NCBI GenBank assembly: GCA_023101725.1
Contig: JALJCO010007139.1
Coordinates: 317,425-381,424 of the forward strand
DNA from: Atherinomorus stipes
Taxonomy: Eukaryota; Chordata; Actinopteri; Atheriniformes; Atherinidae
DNA length: 64,000 bases
Direction: 5' to 3'
Below are positions 1 to 13,533 of this stretch, one piece after another. The stretch's first letter is position 1. The number at the start of each line of letters is the position of its first letter. The notes beneath the pieces are model-generated. The model had not been told where the DNA came from and ran no database searches. It saw only the letters and a list, made by a program, of their open reading frames with translations. Position numbers and translations under genes: made by a program.

Positions 1-2261
1 TCTCAATGTGTGCAACAAATTATTTTTCTTTCGCTTAATAGGTTAAATAATGCTGAAAATTTCCCTTTAAGAGTAATATATGATTTTCCTCATGTGCCTT
101 TATACACATTCGATGCTGATTCAAAATGACCTGGACTCACTGACCTCTGTTTGCCCCTTAAATGCCTGTGACACAAGCATCATGGCAAAAAGACCTTGAT
201 AACTGCAGCCTGCGTTGCTGGGCAACTGTAAATCCTCTATGCTGATACAAACACCAGAAATAGTAACTTATTGTAGATGAGTTCTCCACAAGTCATCCAC
301 CATGCACTTATCAAAGGGGGTGCCCTCTCCTTGACTCATTGTACTTACAGCAACGTACCTAAGAGGAGAGAAGAAACGGTCCTTTTCCTGTTATAAAACG
401 AGCTTTCAGGAGAAGAGTGTGTTCAACACATGAAAATGATCTTATTTCTCTGCAACAATGATCAACTCCAGCCAAGAAGATGCAGTCATCATATATGGAA
501 ACATGTTTCCCACACTGTTCAGAGCAGAGCAATTTGACTGAAAACATCTTCCTCCTGAGGCGACTTCCTCCTTCTCATTGCAATAATTAAATAATAACAA
601 TAATCTAATCAACACAGTCGGCTACAGCCTACTTGTTTCCCCCAATGTATTGACCCTGCTGTGCTATTGGATGTTTTTCTTTTCCAAGGGTACATGAAGC
701 TGTCAGCCTATGAAACAGACAGTAACAGATGGATACTGCAATAGCTATTTCAGAGACAGATGAATTGGCAATTCTTAAATGTGACTCTTTTTGTTCCTCA
801 AGAGCTGCATGTTGACATGTTGGACTAGACATTTTCTAGCACTGAGACTCTTTACAGCCCTGCAAGAAATGTTGCCTCTTCCATGTCCAGTCTTTTTCCT
901 GGGAAATAGTTTGGACTAATTAAATGTTTCTTTCCCAAACACTGATGGAAGCTGTCTTAGATGAGGGAAAGCATAATGTGATAGGCAAGGAATCATAGCA
1001 GGAGGCAGTGGAAAGGTTCCTGGATCCCTTGTTAATCAGACACTTTTTAAAATCTAAATATTTTTGCCATTGCCTGCCACAATTGTTGTTTATTAGGATC
1101 ACAATTAGCTAATAGCACTTTAGCAGTGATTGTTTCATGAGTTGATTAAAAAAATAGTGACAACTGATATGATGACATCAACAACAAATAAATCTAACAA
1201 AGGCAAGTAGCCTACTGAATTAGGAAATGATCTGTCCTCTTCCTGTCAAAGCTTCATTTAATGAATATGTTCATGTTATTGTACCTCATAATACAACTAT
1301 AAAGAGTTAACATTTGTTCCCACAAACAGCTGTTACAGCAAGTATCATAATATTATTCTAGCTGTCGTTTCTAACCTTACCGGAGTATCAAATTTTCAAA
1401 AATGGTCTTATTTTAATTAGCACTTTTTATTATTTAGTTATGTAGTAATTGCAGACTGAAGTTGTATTTGAAAATAACAGAAAGAAGAAAGCATCAGCTG
1501 AAAGGACGCTGCATTTTACAGTCTACTTAGGAAAAATTCTGTCAAAAACATACAAATCTCCCACAACAAAATAGCTGAGAAATGTTGCTAATTCGTCCTT
1601 GACCCTTATATACAGTCAGTGAACTTCAAAGATGTGGTACAGAAATGATAGAAACAGCAGAGGCCAACAGCAGGAATATGGCCACGCTTTATATTATTTA
1701 TATAAAGCGATATATTTATATTATTTAAAGGGACTAGAGGCAGGTATTGTGAAAGAATAAACACCCAAGTCCAGTTTTTTTATGCTAATGGATAATGAAG
1801 CATTGAAGACACACAACATACCTTTTAGACCTTGAAAATATGCATCTCTGTCTCATTTTGATGACACAGCAACATTCATTATGCACATTTTTGAGCTGTC
1901 ACTGCCCAGAGGCGTCCCGTGGCTCAGAAACAGCAGGATGTAAGTTTCCCAGGACGCGGCTGTGATATTGCAGCCGACTATTGGTTGCGCACTGTGTCAC
2001 TTACTAGCAAACAGATATGAACCAGATATAAACACAGCGGGTGTTTGGAACGTGCATCATGTTGTATTCAGTAAAGAAACGCCGGGATACATTACCGGGG
2101 GAAGAGAGGAAAAGAAAGAGAGGAAGGGACAGAACAAGAGTCAAGATAAGACTGGCTTTTACTGGCTGGAGTGAATCACAGTACAGGTACAATGAAGATG
2201 GATGCTAGTGTGGCAGTTAACAGTCCTGTCGCCTCCCAGTGATAATGCGCCCTGGCTACTT
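1..2261. other. Intergenic, nothing recognised
   Basis: This is AT-rich sequence with only short open frames on both strands. None of them resembles a protein family, and none is bounded by convincing splice signals in a chain. I see no tRNA, no long repeat and no CpG-rich promoter here. It could contain distal regulatory DNA or untranslated exons of a gene lying outside the window, but the sequence alone does not show that. Confidence 0.6.
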
Positions 2262-2352
2262 GGCTAAGGGGATGTTCCTTTGGCTGACTGGTTAACCTGC
2301 ATTACTCTTACACGGGAGTCTGGGGATCGAATCCCGCCCAGGATCCTGCCAC
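2262..2352 (+). repeat. tRNA-derived SINE head, copy 1
   Basis: A box A-like block (tggctgactgg, 2281-2291) is followed about 30 bases later by a box B-like block with the T-loop core gatcgaatccc (2325-2335). This is the internal RNA polymerase III promoter arrangement of a tRNA. The cloverleaf does not close into a good acceptor stem, so I call it tRNA-derived rather than a tRNA gene. A diverged second copy at 8,815-8,950 shares the order cctgtc, ttggc.ga.tggttA, ctcttac, gag.c.tgg and a distal tcctgc. That supports a dispersed SINE rather than a chance match. The family name is not known to me. Confidence 0.5.
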
Positions 2353-2850
2353 ACTAGTTTAGCTTCCAATCGGGGGCATGTCACCGAGAAAACTGCTTAA
2401 AAGTTCAGTTGTGAGTCTTCAAAAACCAAAAAGAACGAGCCCACCTACGTCTATCTCCGTTGCCTTGAACAGGCTCTGTGCCGCACAATGTGTTGCAAAT
2501 CGGTGGCCGAATTTCCCACGCAGTCCTGCGAATGTGAAGTCAATCGACACTGCATACGCGTCCCTAACAGTTTTGATACAGGAAGGAGACGATTGCGATG
2601 GATTTAAACACTCTAACAGATAGTTATGTATTCTTCTGCCGTCAGCAAACAATCCAGGTCAACTGAAAGACACTGAAAAGTGGCACTACGAAGAAAAATA
2701 ATTCATCAGCATAGTAAACAACATCACAGCATCTGTTTGTGGGCGCTCCCGTGCTAGCTTGGCTGGTGGCTGCAGTTACCCGGACCGCCGGTCGCGTCAC
2801 TCGTGAATCTCATTTCTTAATCCTGCCTCTATTCTTTAAGATTTTGGGTG
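2353..2850. other. CpG-containing patch of unknown origin
   Basis: Directly after the SINE-like unit the sequence carries far more CpG dinucleotides than its surroundings, for example near 2,437-2,575 and 2,745-2,805. Open frames of about 80 codons occur on both strands, but neither resembles a known protein and no splice signals frame them. It may be the body of the same mobile element, another young insertion, or a small CpG island. I cannot decide from sequence alone. Confidence 0.3.
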
Positions 2851-5800
2851 TGTTATAATTTTTAATTAGTTTGTTCTGTAGCACATTTTAGGCTAATCAT
2901 TACCATCACCTTTTCAAAATCAAGTCATCTTGACATTTCAAGTATACTTAAAAGTAGAGTCTGGAGTTCCACCCCCATTTGTAAACACTATTCAAACTGA
3001 CAGCCCCTGTCCTCTGGCTAAATGCCACATCGTTCCTCAGCCCCTAGCATCTCCTTCAAAGCTCGGAAGCGGGTGAAAGCCAAACTAATATTAACTCGTG
3101 GTTTTCAAGCGTGCACTATGTAAAGCTCTTTTCGCTGTAAAATAATTCCTTTTTTTTGCCGCATCTGCCATTTTCATCGAGAATTCAAGTGAATCTGGTG
3201 TCGATTCCAGTCGACAACCACAATGACAGCATTTTCATGGTAAGGAAAAGTTTAAAATTCTCTATTGTGGCAGGATGAAGGAGGGCCTGTGCAGGGTTTG
3301 AGCCCCAGTCTATCAGGTAGCCTAAGAGCCATGTGTGATGACTATTAGGCCGGGATAAACTATCACTGTGGCCTAGCAGCCAAGGCACATGATCAGTTGG
3401 AGGCATAGTGACAAGACCACCCACTGTCACAATATCAAACTATTAATATTATAAGACATTCAATGGGCTGAAACAAGAGAACAACTGGTTTACAGGTATA
3501 TTGGCAAAAAATTCAGTCTATAGCTCAAGAAATTTGGGATCATAAAGCTCAGAGGGAAACATTACTTTTATTTTAACAGTTTGCAACTGTAGTTTTACAA
3601 TTGCAAAAGTATGTTGTTCCTATTTATACTTTTCTCTACATAATCATTATAGAATAGTCTAATTATACACAAGAGCTATTCCACTGAAAAGGAATAGAAA
3701 TAACATAACACCACATGGTAAGAGGTTTTTAGTTAGTCCAAATTTGCAATAATATGTCCTTTGCACAGAAACCAATTATACAAGTCTTTTGGCTTGTATC
3801 CTTAAATAATAGATGTTTTGAATTTTTGTTGAACTTCATATTAAATATGAAGTGCCATCTAATTAGATGTAAGCAAAGATTATTGCCCTATAACTATATT
3901 TTAATAATACTGTATAATTGTCTACAGATGTTATTTTTCATGCAAACCCACTGCAAAAAAAGAAAAATGCTTACCATAATTTTCTACAAGCCACAATTTT
4001 ATCAATATGATTTTCTATATTTTCAACAAATACTGACATGCCTCATAGTGATTCAGTATGTGTAATTAAGTATGTGTATGTGTAATTTCAAACTCAATCT
4101 GTCTGATTTATGATATAGATTAATGTTAAAAGAACTGAATTTTTCTGGTTTGGTTCTTTTTATTGCATGCATAACATAATGAACAATTTAAGCTCAGTCA
4201 AGTTTTCAGTTGATTGTTATTCAGTGTTGGTGTCAGAATACACTAGCTATGAGCTGCACAATTTTGACATTTGATGGGAGAGTAAGAGAATTAATGTGGA
4301 AAGACGGATCGCAGCATTGTAAACTGAGGACTGCAACAAACATCATTTCATTTAAAATTCAACCATCATCATTCCTCCATCTGAATCATAATTCAAACCT
4401 CTGCAAGGCTTTTCCCGATGGACATGAATTTTAAAATCATCCACCTTGAAAACTCTGAATTTTCCAATGAAAAATTAATAAGCTTTATCTACAATTCATG
4501 CATGTATTGAACCTTTCCATCTAGATAACTTGTGGACCTCAGAAAAATCTAAAATTAAAACAGTGAAAAACAAATCACAGCCTCCTATTTTTGTTGGCAC
4601 CACAATTTGTCAGCCAGTGACAATGAAAGTGCTTTCTGTAATGTACCAGAATACATCAGCCTATAATTAGGCAAGCTCATTTCTTATACAAATGCATTGC
4701 CTTAATGAACAGACGGAGTCTGACGGAAGACTAATTGCTTACACATACAGATTATACAGTATCTGTTATTTAAAGAGAGTCAGCACCTTAAAGACCCACA
4801 ACGGACTTTAAAAATGCCATAAAAAAATGAAACCAAGAAATATAAAATGCAGTTGGTTTAAAGTCCTTAGTTAAAAGAGTCAGCAAGAACAGAGGCAACA
4901 GCACCATGTTAGATGGTTGATTTTTTTTTTTAAAGCCATGTGACAAAAAAAAAATATATATATATACATATGGATACTGCTGGATGTCCACCATTTTCAT
5001 CCTTTATTTCTTTGTTGCATTCGTCATTTCAATTCAAGGCAGTGGTCGTGCTGCTATGACATCACGCTGTTAGCTAATGCAGCGATCCCTATTCAGGCGA
5101 TGGGCCACCTACTGGGTAAAGGTATGGTTGGCATGGAAATACCACAGAGATCAAGATTTACAGAACCTTACCCCAACTAACTGTTCTGTCTTGACCTGGG
5201 CAAGCTTGTGGAAACAGGGCTTGTATGTGAAATGAGAACTCTCTGAGCCTTAAAACTGCGGTACCAGCTGTGTTTGACAGGTGCTAAAACCAATTTTGGA
5301 ATTTAAAAAAAACAAAACAAAACAAAACAAACAAAAAAACGCTTCTAAAGGACACAGAAGAAGAAAGTACATGTGTACACAATTTCAAATCTGTTGTGCA
5401 AACACCGTTTCATCTGAGGCCACTGGAGACATACAGATGAAAACACATATTTTACTCTCTTACATCCACCGTCCATTTACAGCTTGGTCTTTGTCACCAC
5501 ATGTCAGTAATTCTTACTCACTTTACCTTTTAAAGGTTGGTGGATGACCCCCCTCCACGTGCTCGCAAAGCAGGGGGATGGGGGGGATGTCTCACAGTGT
5601 AAACAAACATGGCTGCTCGCTGCTGTTATCTGTGTAGCTGGTTGCTCTTAAAATCCACCAAAAAGAAAAGAATGGATGTGCATCAAATCATAGAAGTGTT
5701 GATGTTTGCAGTGTAGCTGTTTTACACTCCAGAAGGAGTTGGAGGTGAGGTGAATTATCACTTTTAGAAATGTGGTTCCTCAGCTGTTTACTACCAAGCT

Positions 5801-8800
5801 AACAAGCTGTCCACTCAGCTGTTATTGGTTATGTTCGCCGACCTGCTTGTAAACCGTCGGCACACACGTTCCTGTGCTCTGGAGGTGTGGTTTCGGGCAG
5901 GTGTACTTTTTAAAATGTAGCTTGCTTAAAGGCAGGTAGGATCCCCTACCTGCCTTTAAGTTTAGAAAGTTTTAGTGTTACTTTTCTATGGATCCTTTTG
6001 GAAAATGAATACGTCCTGATGGTTTTACTGTGATCAGCAAGGGCTGTGATTTTCTTTTTTTGTTTTTAGTTTTTTTCAGCACTTTTGTGTAAACAAATGA
6101 CTCTTCAAAAGATTGCCTCATTAGACCACACTTTGCTGAGGTAAAACTTTGTCATTCCCTTCTTTGTTGTTGCAAGGAATTTCATTAATCACTGTTTCAG
6201 AGACTCCTGGCTGGAAGTTTCTCAGCTAAATTATGATCTCTCTAAGGGTATTTTTAGAACATTTGTGATTATGACCCATGATTTATGTGTTTTATATATC
6301 CATTGAGTTAAATTAATTCCTCTGAGAAACAGTAAAAACAATTTCATAGGTTTATAAGGGTTTAATTTTACATTAGCTTATACAGTGAACAGTAAGTCTT
6401 TGATATGATTCCAACCTATTCAGCAGCAATCATTCTCCTGCAGCACAGAATGGGTAAACCCAATAAAAACTGCACAGTCCTAACACGCTGCAGTACAAAA
6501 CAAGTGAGCATCCGTTCCCATTCCAGCTGTCATCTACATCATAAAAACAAAAAGAAAGCACACTGCTGTGATTAGCACACAAAGTGGGCAGAGGGAGCTA
6601 TAAGTTAAGAGGCAGAGTGGGAGGACGTGCTTTCACGCACAGTCTGAAGGATTACAGCAATTCATTACTCACTGTCAGTCACAAAAGCAGGGTGCCATGA
6701 ATCTGCTGCATGATGCAAACATCTCATCCTTATGTTTTTATCTCCCCCTCTCCGTCTAAGCAGGAAGGGAACTCTCTCCTCTTCACGAATACAATGTGCT
6801 GTTGCCATGGTTACCGGGTCATGTTGGGCAAAATGTAATTTGTGGCTGCGTGTTGCATTTGTGAACTCCCAGCACATGTTCTTTGGTGAAATGTTTCACA
6901 GCTTATATGTCGGTGGACTTGCTTGAATTACTTTATTGTTTGTAGTGAGCCTCTTTGTTGGCCACAGCTTTTTTTTTTACACAAGCTCAAATTCTGAAGT
7001 CACATTATAGCATATAAGACTGGACAGAACTATGCTGGATGTGAACTACTGTCCTCTCATGTGATGTTTTGCAGCCTTCAACAAAGAGAAAGCCAATAAG
7101 CATAAAGTATTCAGCTGAAAACAAATTTTCAGAGGTGCTAGGTCAGAAATGCAGAGGACATGAGTAAATTATGAGCTGCTTTTGAGCCAGGCTGCACATC
7201 CTCAATCCTCTGACTACCAAAACAACATCAACACTTTTTGTTGATAATCTCTTCACAGTAAAGCATTAAAAGGACAATTTTGTGATTCTCTGCTGCCTTT
7301 TTTTTTAATGTTATCCTTATTGTTACTATTAGGGGAAATCTGTTATATAATTATTGGAATAAAAAGATTAATGGTTAAATTGACATGAGCAAGGATGATG
7401 AAGGACTGATGTTTCAGTCGAATGTTGTGATATAAGATCTTGAAAGGTGAAGAAGCCTACCAAGTGGCAGGTGTACACAAAGTAAAATCAGCCTCCTCTT
7501 CACAGCAGTGTTGTTTTTGCTCTTAAATATTTCAGAGTTTAAATAATATAGAAGGATTTTTTATGAGTAAAGAAATCATCCATGTCTGCATGACGGAGTC
7601 AGCAAACATTATTCATATTATTCAGCTTGGTTTTCCACCATGATGTCACTGAGCCTGACAACCACAGATTTACCACCAAGTCTCGGAGAGAAAACAGAAT
7701 AACAGGACACATGAATTAGTTCTCTCCCCACAGGACATTTGCTCACTCCCTCTACCCTGTTGCTCTGTTGCTGCAGACCTGTCAAGGGGTAATCAGCAGC
7801 AATGCACACACAACAACCTCAGTGTGCTTAATAAGACAAAGCAGCAGCCAGTTTCCTGACATCAACAGCCATATGCACACCTTTAGGCTGCTTTTTGTTG
7901 TTGTTTCTGCTTAGCACTTACATTTCCTGTGTCACTTATTTACCAGATTTCTAAAAGCTGAGCTGCACATATAAAGTTTGACAATTAAACTTCACCACGT
8001 TGTATATTTTATTTAGTGTATTTGTCCCTGCATTCACTTTAAGCCAGACATCATTCTGCAACTTGATGTAAGCTGTAAACAATACACCCAACTAAAGTTC
8101 AGAAGGTTCGGTGCTATAAAGAATAATGTTGTTGTGATGCGATTGAAAACAAGAGGCACAGCAGATTCCCTCGTAGAGTGACATACAAAGGTTAGACACA
8201 CTTGACACGCTGCCAGGCAATAAAATTTACTGATACACAAATCAGCAAGAGGCACACAAATGTAACACACACCGCTGCAGTGTAGCACAGCAGTGATTAT
8301 TTTCCAAGCAACAAGCACAGGCCTAATTATAACAAACACATTCAAGGACTGAATTAGCAGCAGACCTACCAGAATGACAGTGTCTTTGTTTAGTCTTTTC
8401 AGTGTGAGGGATCAATTACCTTGTTGCACTGGAAGCATTGACTGGTTTCTCAGAGCAGTTGTGTGAAAGGACTGATAGAGTAAGCATCTTACTCTCTTTT
8501 CTTTAGTCCAGGAAGGTTCCTAAATGATTGAAAGTCCCTGCACTACTCCAGTGTAGCAAAGATATATGTACATATATATTGACATGCTGTAATAGTACAT
8601 TGTAAACTCTTTACAACTCAACAGTCACTGTATTCATATTTAACACTGCCTTTATATTTATGTAAATCATGTTCTCTGTGTCTTGTGGTGTCTGGGTAAG
8701 TGTAAACATGCTAGGCCAATAAACCTGATTACGCAAGCATTTGATAAGCATTAATATGAGCTAGATGAACTCACCAGAAGAAAAGACTTTCCTATTCTTC

Positions 8801-8814
8801 CCTTATGTGACAGT
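2851..8814. other. Intergenic, no gene recognised
   Basis: AT-rich noncoding sequence with A/T homopolymer runs (for example near 4,921-4,966 and 5,305-5,338) and one perfect hairpin listed separately at 5,925-5,960. The open frames are short (at most about 100 codons). They lack any recognisable motif, signal peptide or exon-like framing. No RNA gene was identified. Confidence 0.6.
5925..5960. repeat. Perfect 16-bp inverted repeat (hairpin)
   Basis: The left arm cttaaaggcaggtagg (5925-5940) and the right arm cctacctgcctttaag (5945-5960) are exact reverse complements separated by the four bases atcc. Pairing stops cleanly on both sides. No U-tract follows, so this is not a bacterial-type terminator. 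It is too short on its own for a typical vertebrate pre-miRNA, which usually has around 30 paired bases. Confidence 0.85.
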
Positions 8815-8950
8815 TGAGTGTCCTGTCACTATACCTGATTATGCACCCTCTATATGCTTTTGGCAGAATGGTTAGCACCCATGGCTCTTACCCAAGAGAC
8901 CTGGTTTCAAACCCTTCCCGGTCCCTTCTTTGGTCCTGCAAAGGAGGGCA
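8815..8950 (+). repeat. tRNA-derived SINE head, copy 2
   Basis: Box A-like tggcagaatgg (8861-8871) and box B-like ggtttcaaaccc (8902-8913) are separated by a segment with ctcttac and aagagacctgg. The same landmarks, in the same order, occur in copy 1 at 2,262-2,352. A short unrelated tail follows. The copy is diverged and has no visible poly(A) or simple-repeat tail, so its 3' limit is uncertain. Confidence 0.5.
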
Positions 8951-9189
8951 GGATATACCTCAGCGATTTATTTCTATAGGATACACTTTGGACCATATGG
9001 TGTGAGGGTTAGAGTTGGCAAAACTTCAAAATACCTTCTGCCAGTTTCTGTTGGCATCAACATTCAATGTTCATTTATCAGTTTCATTGGATAACACTAA
9101 CTGTGATTCATGTGGGTAAAAAAGACCAACAGGCTGAGTATGAGCAGCCATTAAAAACCTGAAAAGCGATCGCTTTAGTGGCTTCTCTG

Positions 9190-9485
9190 TCATCCATCCA
9201 TCCATGTATTTTATATGCACGCTTATTCGAATGCAGGTGTTGGGCTGGAGCCAGTCCAAACAGCAACTAGGAGAGAGACGAAGTACACCCTGGACAGACT
9301 GCTAGTCCATTGCAGGACAAGCACAAAGAGAGACAACCGCTAATGCTCATACTCACACTCACTCCTTGGAAAAATTTAGAGGCGCCAATAAACTAACATG
9401 TCTTTAAACTGAACGCAAGACTGACTACCTAGAGGGAATCCATGCGTGCACAAGGAAAACATGACGACTCCACGCAGCTTTTCTT
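9190..9485 (+). repeat. Dispersed fish repeat of the 'ccatccatcca' type
   Basis: The block starts with tandem ccatccatccatg. It then shows the landmarks of a repeat very common in teleost genomes: a 'cgcttattc' segment, 'gggctggagcc', 'gtacaccctggacag', 'gtccattgcaggacaa', 'cactcactc', 'taaactaacatgtcttt' and 'ggaatccatgcgtgcacaagg'. I know this arrangement as a LINE-related or nonautonomous dispersed repeat of fishes. The class assignment is from memory and not firm. The copy is degraded by small indels. It has no coding potential. Confidence 0.7.
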
Positions 9486-12400
9486 TGGAAATGAAATAGT
9501 ATAATGTTATCCACATTTAGCTTGCATAAAATAACAGGTTTATTTTACACAAATAAAATAAAGTGACAAATCTTTTGTCACTTGAATGTCTCTTATCTTA
9601 TGAAGTGCTGTCAGTCAGAACAGTTGTCTCTTTAAAAGTTTATTCTGAATTATTTTCATTTCATGAGGTTTCCTTATTCAAGATAAACCATTTCAGAAAA
9701 GATTCTGGTGGGAATTGTCAGAGAGGTGAATGATGGCTTAGATTATTTTCTTTTCATCTTTAGATGCAGCATTTTGTTTTCTGGGTAACTCCTCTGTGCT
9801 GCAGTGATTATGGTTGTTGTCTCACTTCCCACTAGAAGATGGATACCTTCTATGTTTTTTGTTGTTGTTGTTGTTGTTTAATGTTCATCCTGTGCCTGCA
9901 TGGGTTTTCCCTTATATATGCCAAAAGGATATATATGGGAAAACCTCTGCGTTGGTAGAACTAACATGTAGATGGTAGATTTCTAACATAGGAGACCCGA
10001 GACCCACACAAACCTGCAAATGCACATTGGCCAGTATGAATTGCTTTCAGGTCTCCAAATCCAGGATATAATGACACAGGGTTTTTGCCCTCACAATGCT
10101 GTCCTGATTAACCTTATAATCACAGGTTTTCTGAAACCCTGCAGGGAGCCCATAGCCACTAATGTAGCTGCTGTAATTTGGTGTGAAAACCACTGAGATG
10201 CGATTCAGCATGGCCGATGTGTGATTGTCTACATTTCAAACAATTAGCGGACACTTAACCAAATAAATCCCGACAAGTGTGAGTCATGGCTCAAGAACAT
10301 AACAGAAAAAGAACAAAAAAAAATACATCAAGTGTCATTAGATTATTTAATTTGTGCAATCAAGCAACACAAAATCATTGAGGTCAGTATGAGAGAGAAT
10401 GATGTATAAACTGAACTGTGAAGTACAGGTGAAGGTGTGTTTCATGGTTCGCAAACACACACATCAAAATGGAAATGATAGTTTCTAATTACTGTAAAAC
10501 TGCTGTTATCAAAAGTATTTTCCAGCAGCTTCCAGGTAGAAATCTGAACAAAGGAAAACAATCTTGCAAATGAATGTAAAATTGCCTGGAGTCAAGTTGA
10601 ACATGAGCGTGAAAATGAACAATCAATGATTAACAATAACAAAGCAACTGTATGTTGGCATGAAGGTAAAAAAAAAAAACAAAAAACAAAAAAACACGTG
10701 ACGCAGATTGTCCTGTAAAACTGAATAGATTTACTTCTGTGATCAAATCCTATCGAAATTGTTGGATTTGAAAGTCTTTTGGCTTTTTTTTTTTATCAGA
10801 TTATTATATATTTACAAAATATACATGGGACTTGTATGGCATTTTTCTAGCCCTCACTATAACCTGAAACAGGTTGTTGCTGCCCAAAGCCAACCAGGAA
10901 ATGAATAAGTTTTGCAAAGTGTTGTGCCACTGATGTAGCATGTAACCCATGTTTAAAAGTGGAGCATTTAACAACTTATTAATCAAATTTATAAGACATA
11001 GATGAACAAACAACAGATATGATTGTTTTAGTTGGTAGACTTATTAGCACAGAGGGAATTTTTCCACCGGGAGGAGCTAAGTTGTACTGTATGTTGACTG
11101 TACCCTCTAAAACACTTGACCTTCATGGCTGCTTTCAAGTAAACTCATCAGTTATGAAAATCTTAGCGATTGACAGTCATGGTTTACTGCTTGGCATATC
11201 AATTTTGTGTTTAGCTGAAATTAGCAATATCATCAACATCATAACTGATGTCCCTCCCTGAATGGCTTTAAACTCTTCTGTCTTCTGCATCTGTAATCTA
11301 TATTTCCTGTTGCCTTATCGAGAAGACTAAAAACAAACAGAACAACACAGCACTGAAGCTGGACTGAGTCATCTGCTCAACAAAAAAGGAGATGTTGGCT
11401 TTAAAGAATAGTTTCTTTATGCTCTGGTTCATTGAGAACAAAGAGGATGCATGGAAACAATACAAAGATGGACATCTGACATATTGGTTTAAAAGAGAGC
11501 TGGAGGAGGACCATATATGGAAGTCCACATCACTCTTTAATCATCATACGGGAGGTGTCAATCTCATAAGGATTTTCACAGGACGATTTCAATATTTCAG
11601 CAGCTATTTTCAGATGTTAAATGAGAATAATCTCAAACCTCTGTTATAAGCTATAGCATTTATTATTTGGAGAAAAAGTACACAGTCAGAGGTTACGCAT
11701 GAATAGTTGATATTCGATTGTTTGGCTGTATTCAGTATCTGAACTGATTGCTTTTTTTTTTTTTTGCCTCTTTAAGTTTTCACCTGTTATTTCAAAATTC
11801 ATTAAAAGACAATTGATCGAGGGCTAAAAAGAACACTAAGTCCTCAAGAGACACTTTCTTGTTTCAGGAACGGTCTTCTCATGGTCTGATGAGTAGTTTA
11901 GCTTTGACTGAAATATTTATCTTATGAATAAATTCTGCCCATTCACTATTCATTCAAGCGGCGAATGAATAGCCAACATCACTACAGAATGTTAACTCCA
12001 CTTTTATTCTCACTGAGTTGAAAAGATGCCTTTTTTGTTTTTAAAGCTGAAGTGGATGTCACACTTGCACACATTTGATCAAAACAGTCTTTTCTCACAT
12101 TTCTGCACCGTGCAACACAAAAACACACATCCACAAAAGCGACTGCATGTGTGAAATGCTTTTTACTTTACTGTGAAGTGGAGGTCAGCCAAGTGTGTTC
12201 TCTGGAGACACAAACAGCACAGTAAGGAGGAGATGAAGCAGGGGATGGATTTTATGTCAGCTTGACATGAAACACAATAGGTCATTTTAACCCGTGGACG
12301 ATACACACCTGTAGCCAAGAAATATGCAGCTTTTAAGATTAAACTTGAAATTTGTTGTATTGAAAGCAATGAGTGTGGTGCATTTTGCATTTTGTATATA

Positions 12401-13533
12401 CAACCTCAGCCCCACACACGAGTGAACATACACAAAATGTTCTCCTCAGGCTAATACAACACAGGTGCCTCCATGCTTGTTGGCATAGGAGATGCATAAA
12501 AGTCTGTAATAGTCTGTGTCAGCCTGATCCACCTCTTCCAGCTCTTTCTACCATTTAGTATCTGTTCAAGCCGAGCACATCTCTGCAGTGCATTGGGGGT
12601 AATAAGGTTTTCGTGATACCAAAGGGAACAGAGTGATGAATGGGACCGATTAAGGCTATCGTCTCCCAGGATTTATTGCAGCACTACAGACTTGCAAATA
12701 AATATCAATCCAGAAAATTGGGGAGTGATACTTGATGATGGATAAAGTATCAACTCAGTGGCATTAATTAAAACATCTCAAAGCTTTCATGACATGATCT
12801 GTTTTAAAGGAGAACTGAGCGAAACAACTACGCTGTGAACAAGCCACAGAGGGAATGGGCAGCACTTTCACACAAGTCTTTTTATGAAACTAGGGGAAGT
12901 ACTTGTTATATCAGAGGCCAAAAGCAAAAATATTAAGTAAAGGTATGACCTGTGGAGTAAGTGCTGTGAAACACCGGTTGTATTTAATTGTTGAAAGCAT
13001 CTTTTCTCCGTGTGACTAATGTGTACCTTGTCATTCTGTTTTTCTAAAGAAAATGTCAGCCTCTCGATCACAGCTCTGATTGCAGACTTTGTCGCTCACC
13101 TGTGTCAGCTTGGAGAGACCCGGTAGTTTATTTCTGGAATAAAAGTGACCTGCAGAGCCATGACTCATTTGTAATATCCACACTCTTTATTCTTCAGCTG
13201 TCTTTGACCATATATTGTTGGATTCCTCAACATTGTAATCATGGACAGATTTCAAAACAGATGGAAAGAAGCCAGACGTTCTTTTCAGGACTAAAAACAG
13301 TCTCAGGAAAACAAACAAAAAAAAAGAGCAAAACCTTTGTGTGTGGCTGTTTAGTGTCATGGAGGTGATTTGGATCATTTTGCATTGGTCTTATTTCAAA
13401 ATGAATATATTTTGAGTTTGCTGAAGTTGTTTTGTCTTTTTGATAACATGACATGCCACACTGTGTTCATCTAAAGATTTTCTTAACAAGTAAATCAGTG
13501 TCTCATTACTTGTGTTTAATCCCTCAATGAGTC
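9486..13533. other. Intergenic, simple repeats and a weak hairpin only
   Basis: No gene recognised. The segment contains a (GTT)n microsatellite at 9,861-9,878. It also has a near-perfect inverted repeat whose 17-nt arms (9,903-9,919 and 9,929-9,945) differ at one position around a 9-nt loop. Several A-rich runs occur. Short open frames, such as that at 11,392-11,649, show no recognisable domain. Confidence 0.6.

Noticed and set aside
2378..2652. Paired 77-81-codon frames on opposite strands
   Set aside because: They lie in a CpG-containing, probably repetitive patch, where stop codons are rarer. No homology is evident on either strand.
11392..11649. 85-codon plus-strand frame as a possible gene
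   Set aside because: It has no domain, no splice framing and no recognisable similarity, and its length is within chance for AT-rich DNA of this extent.
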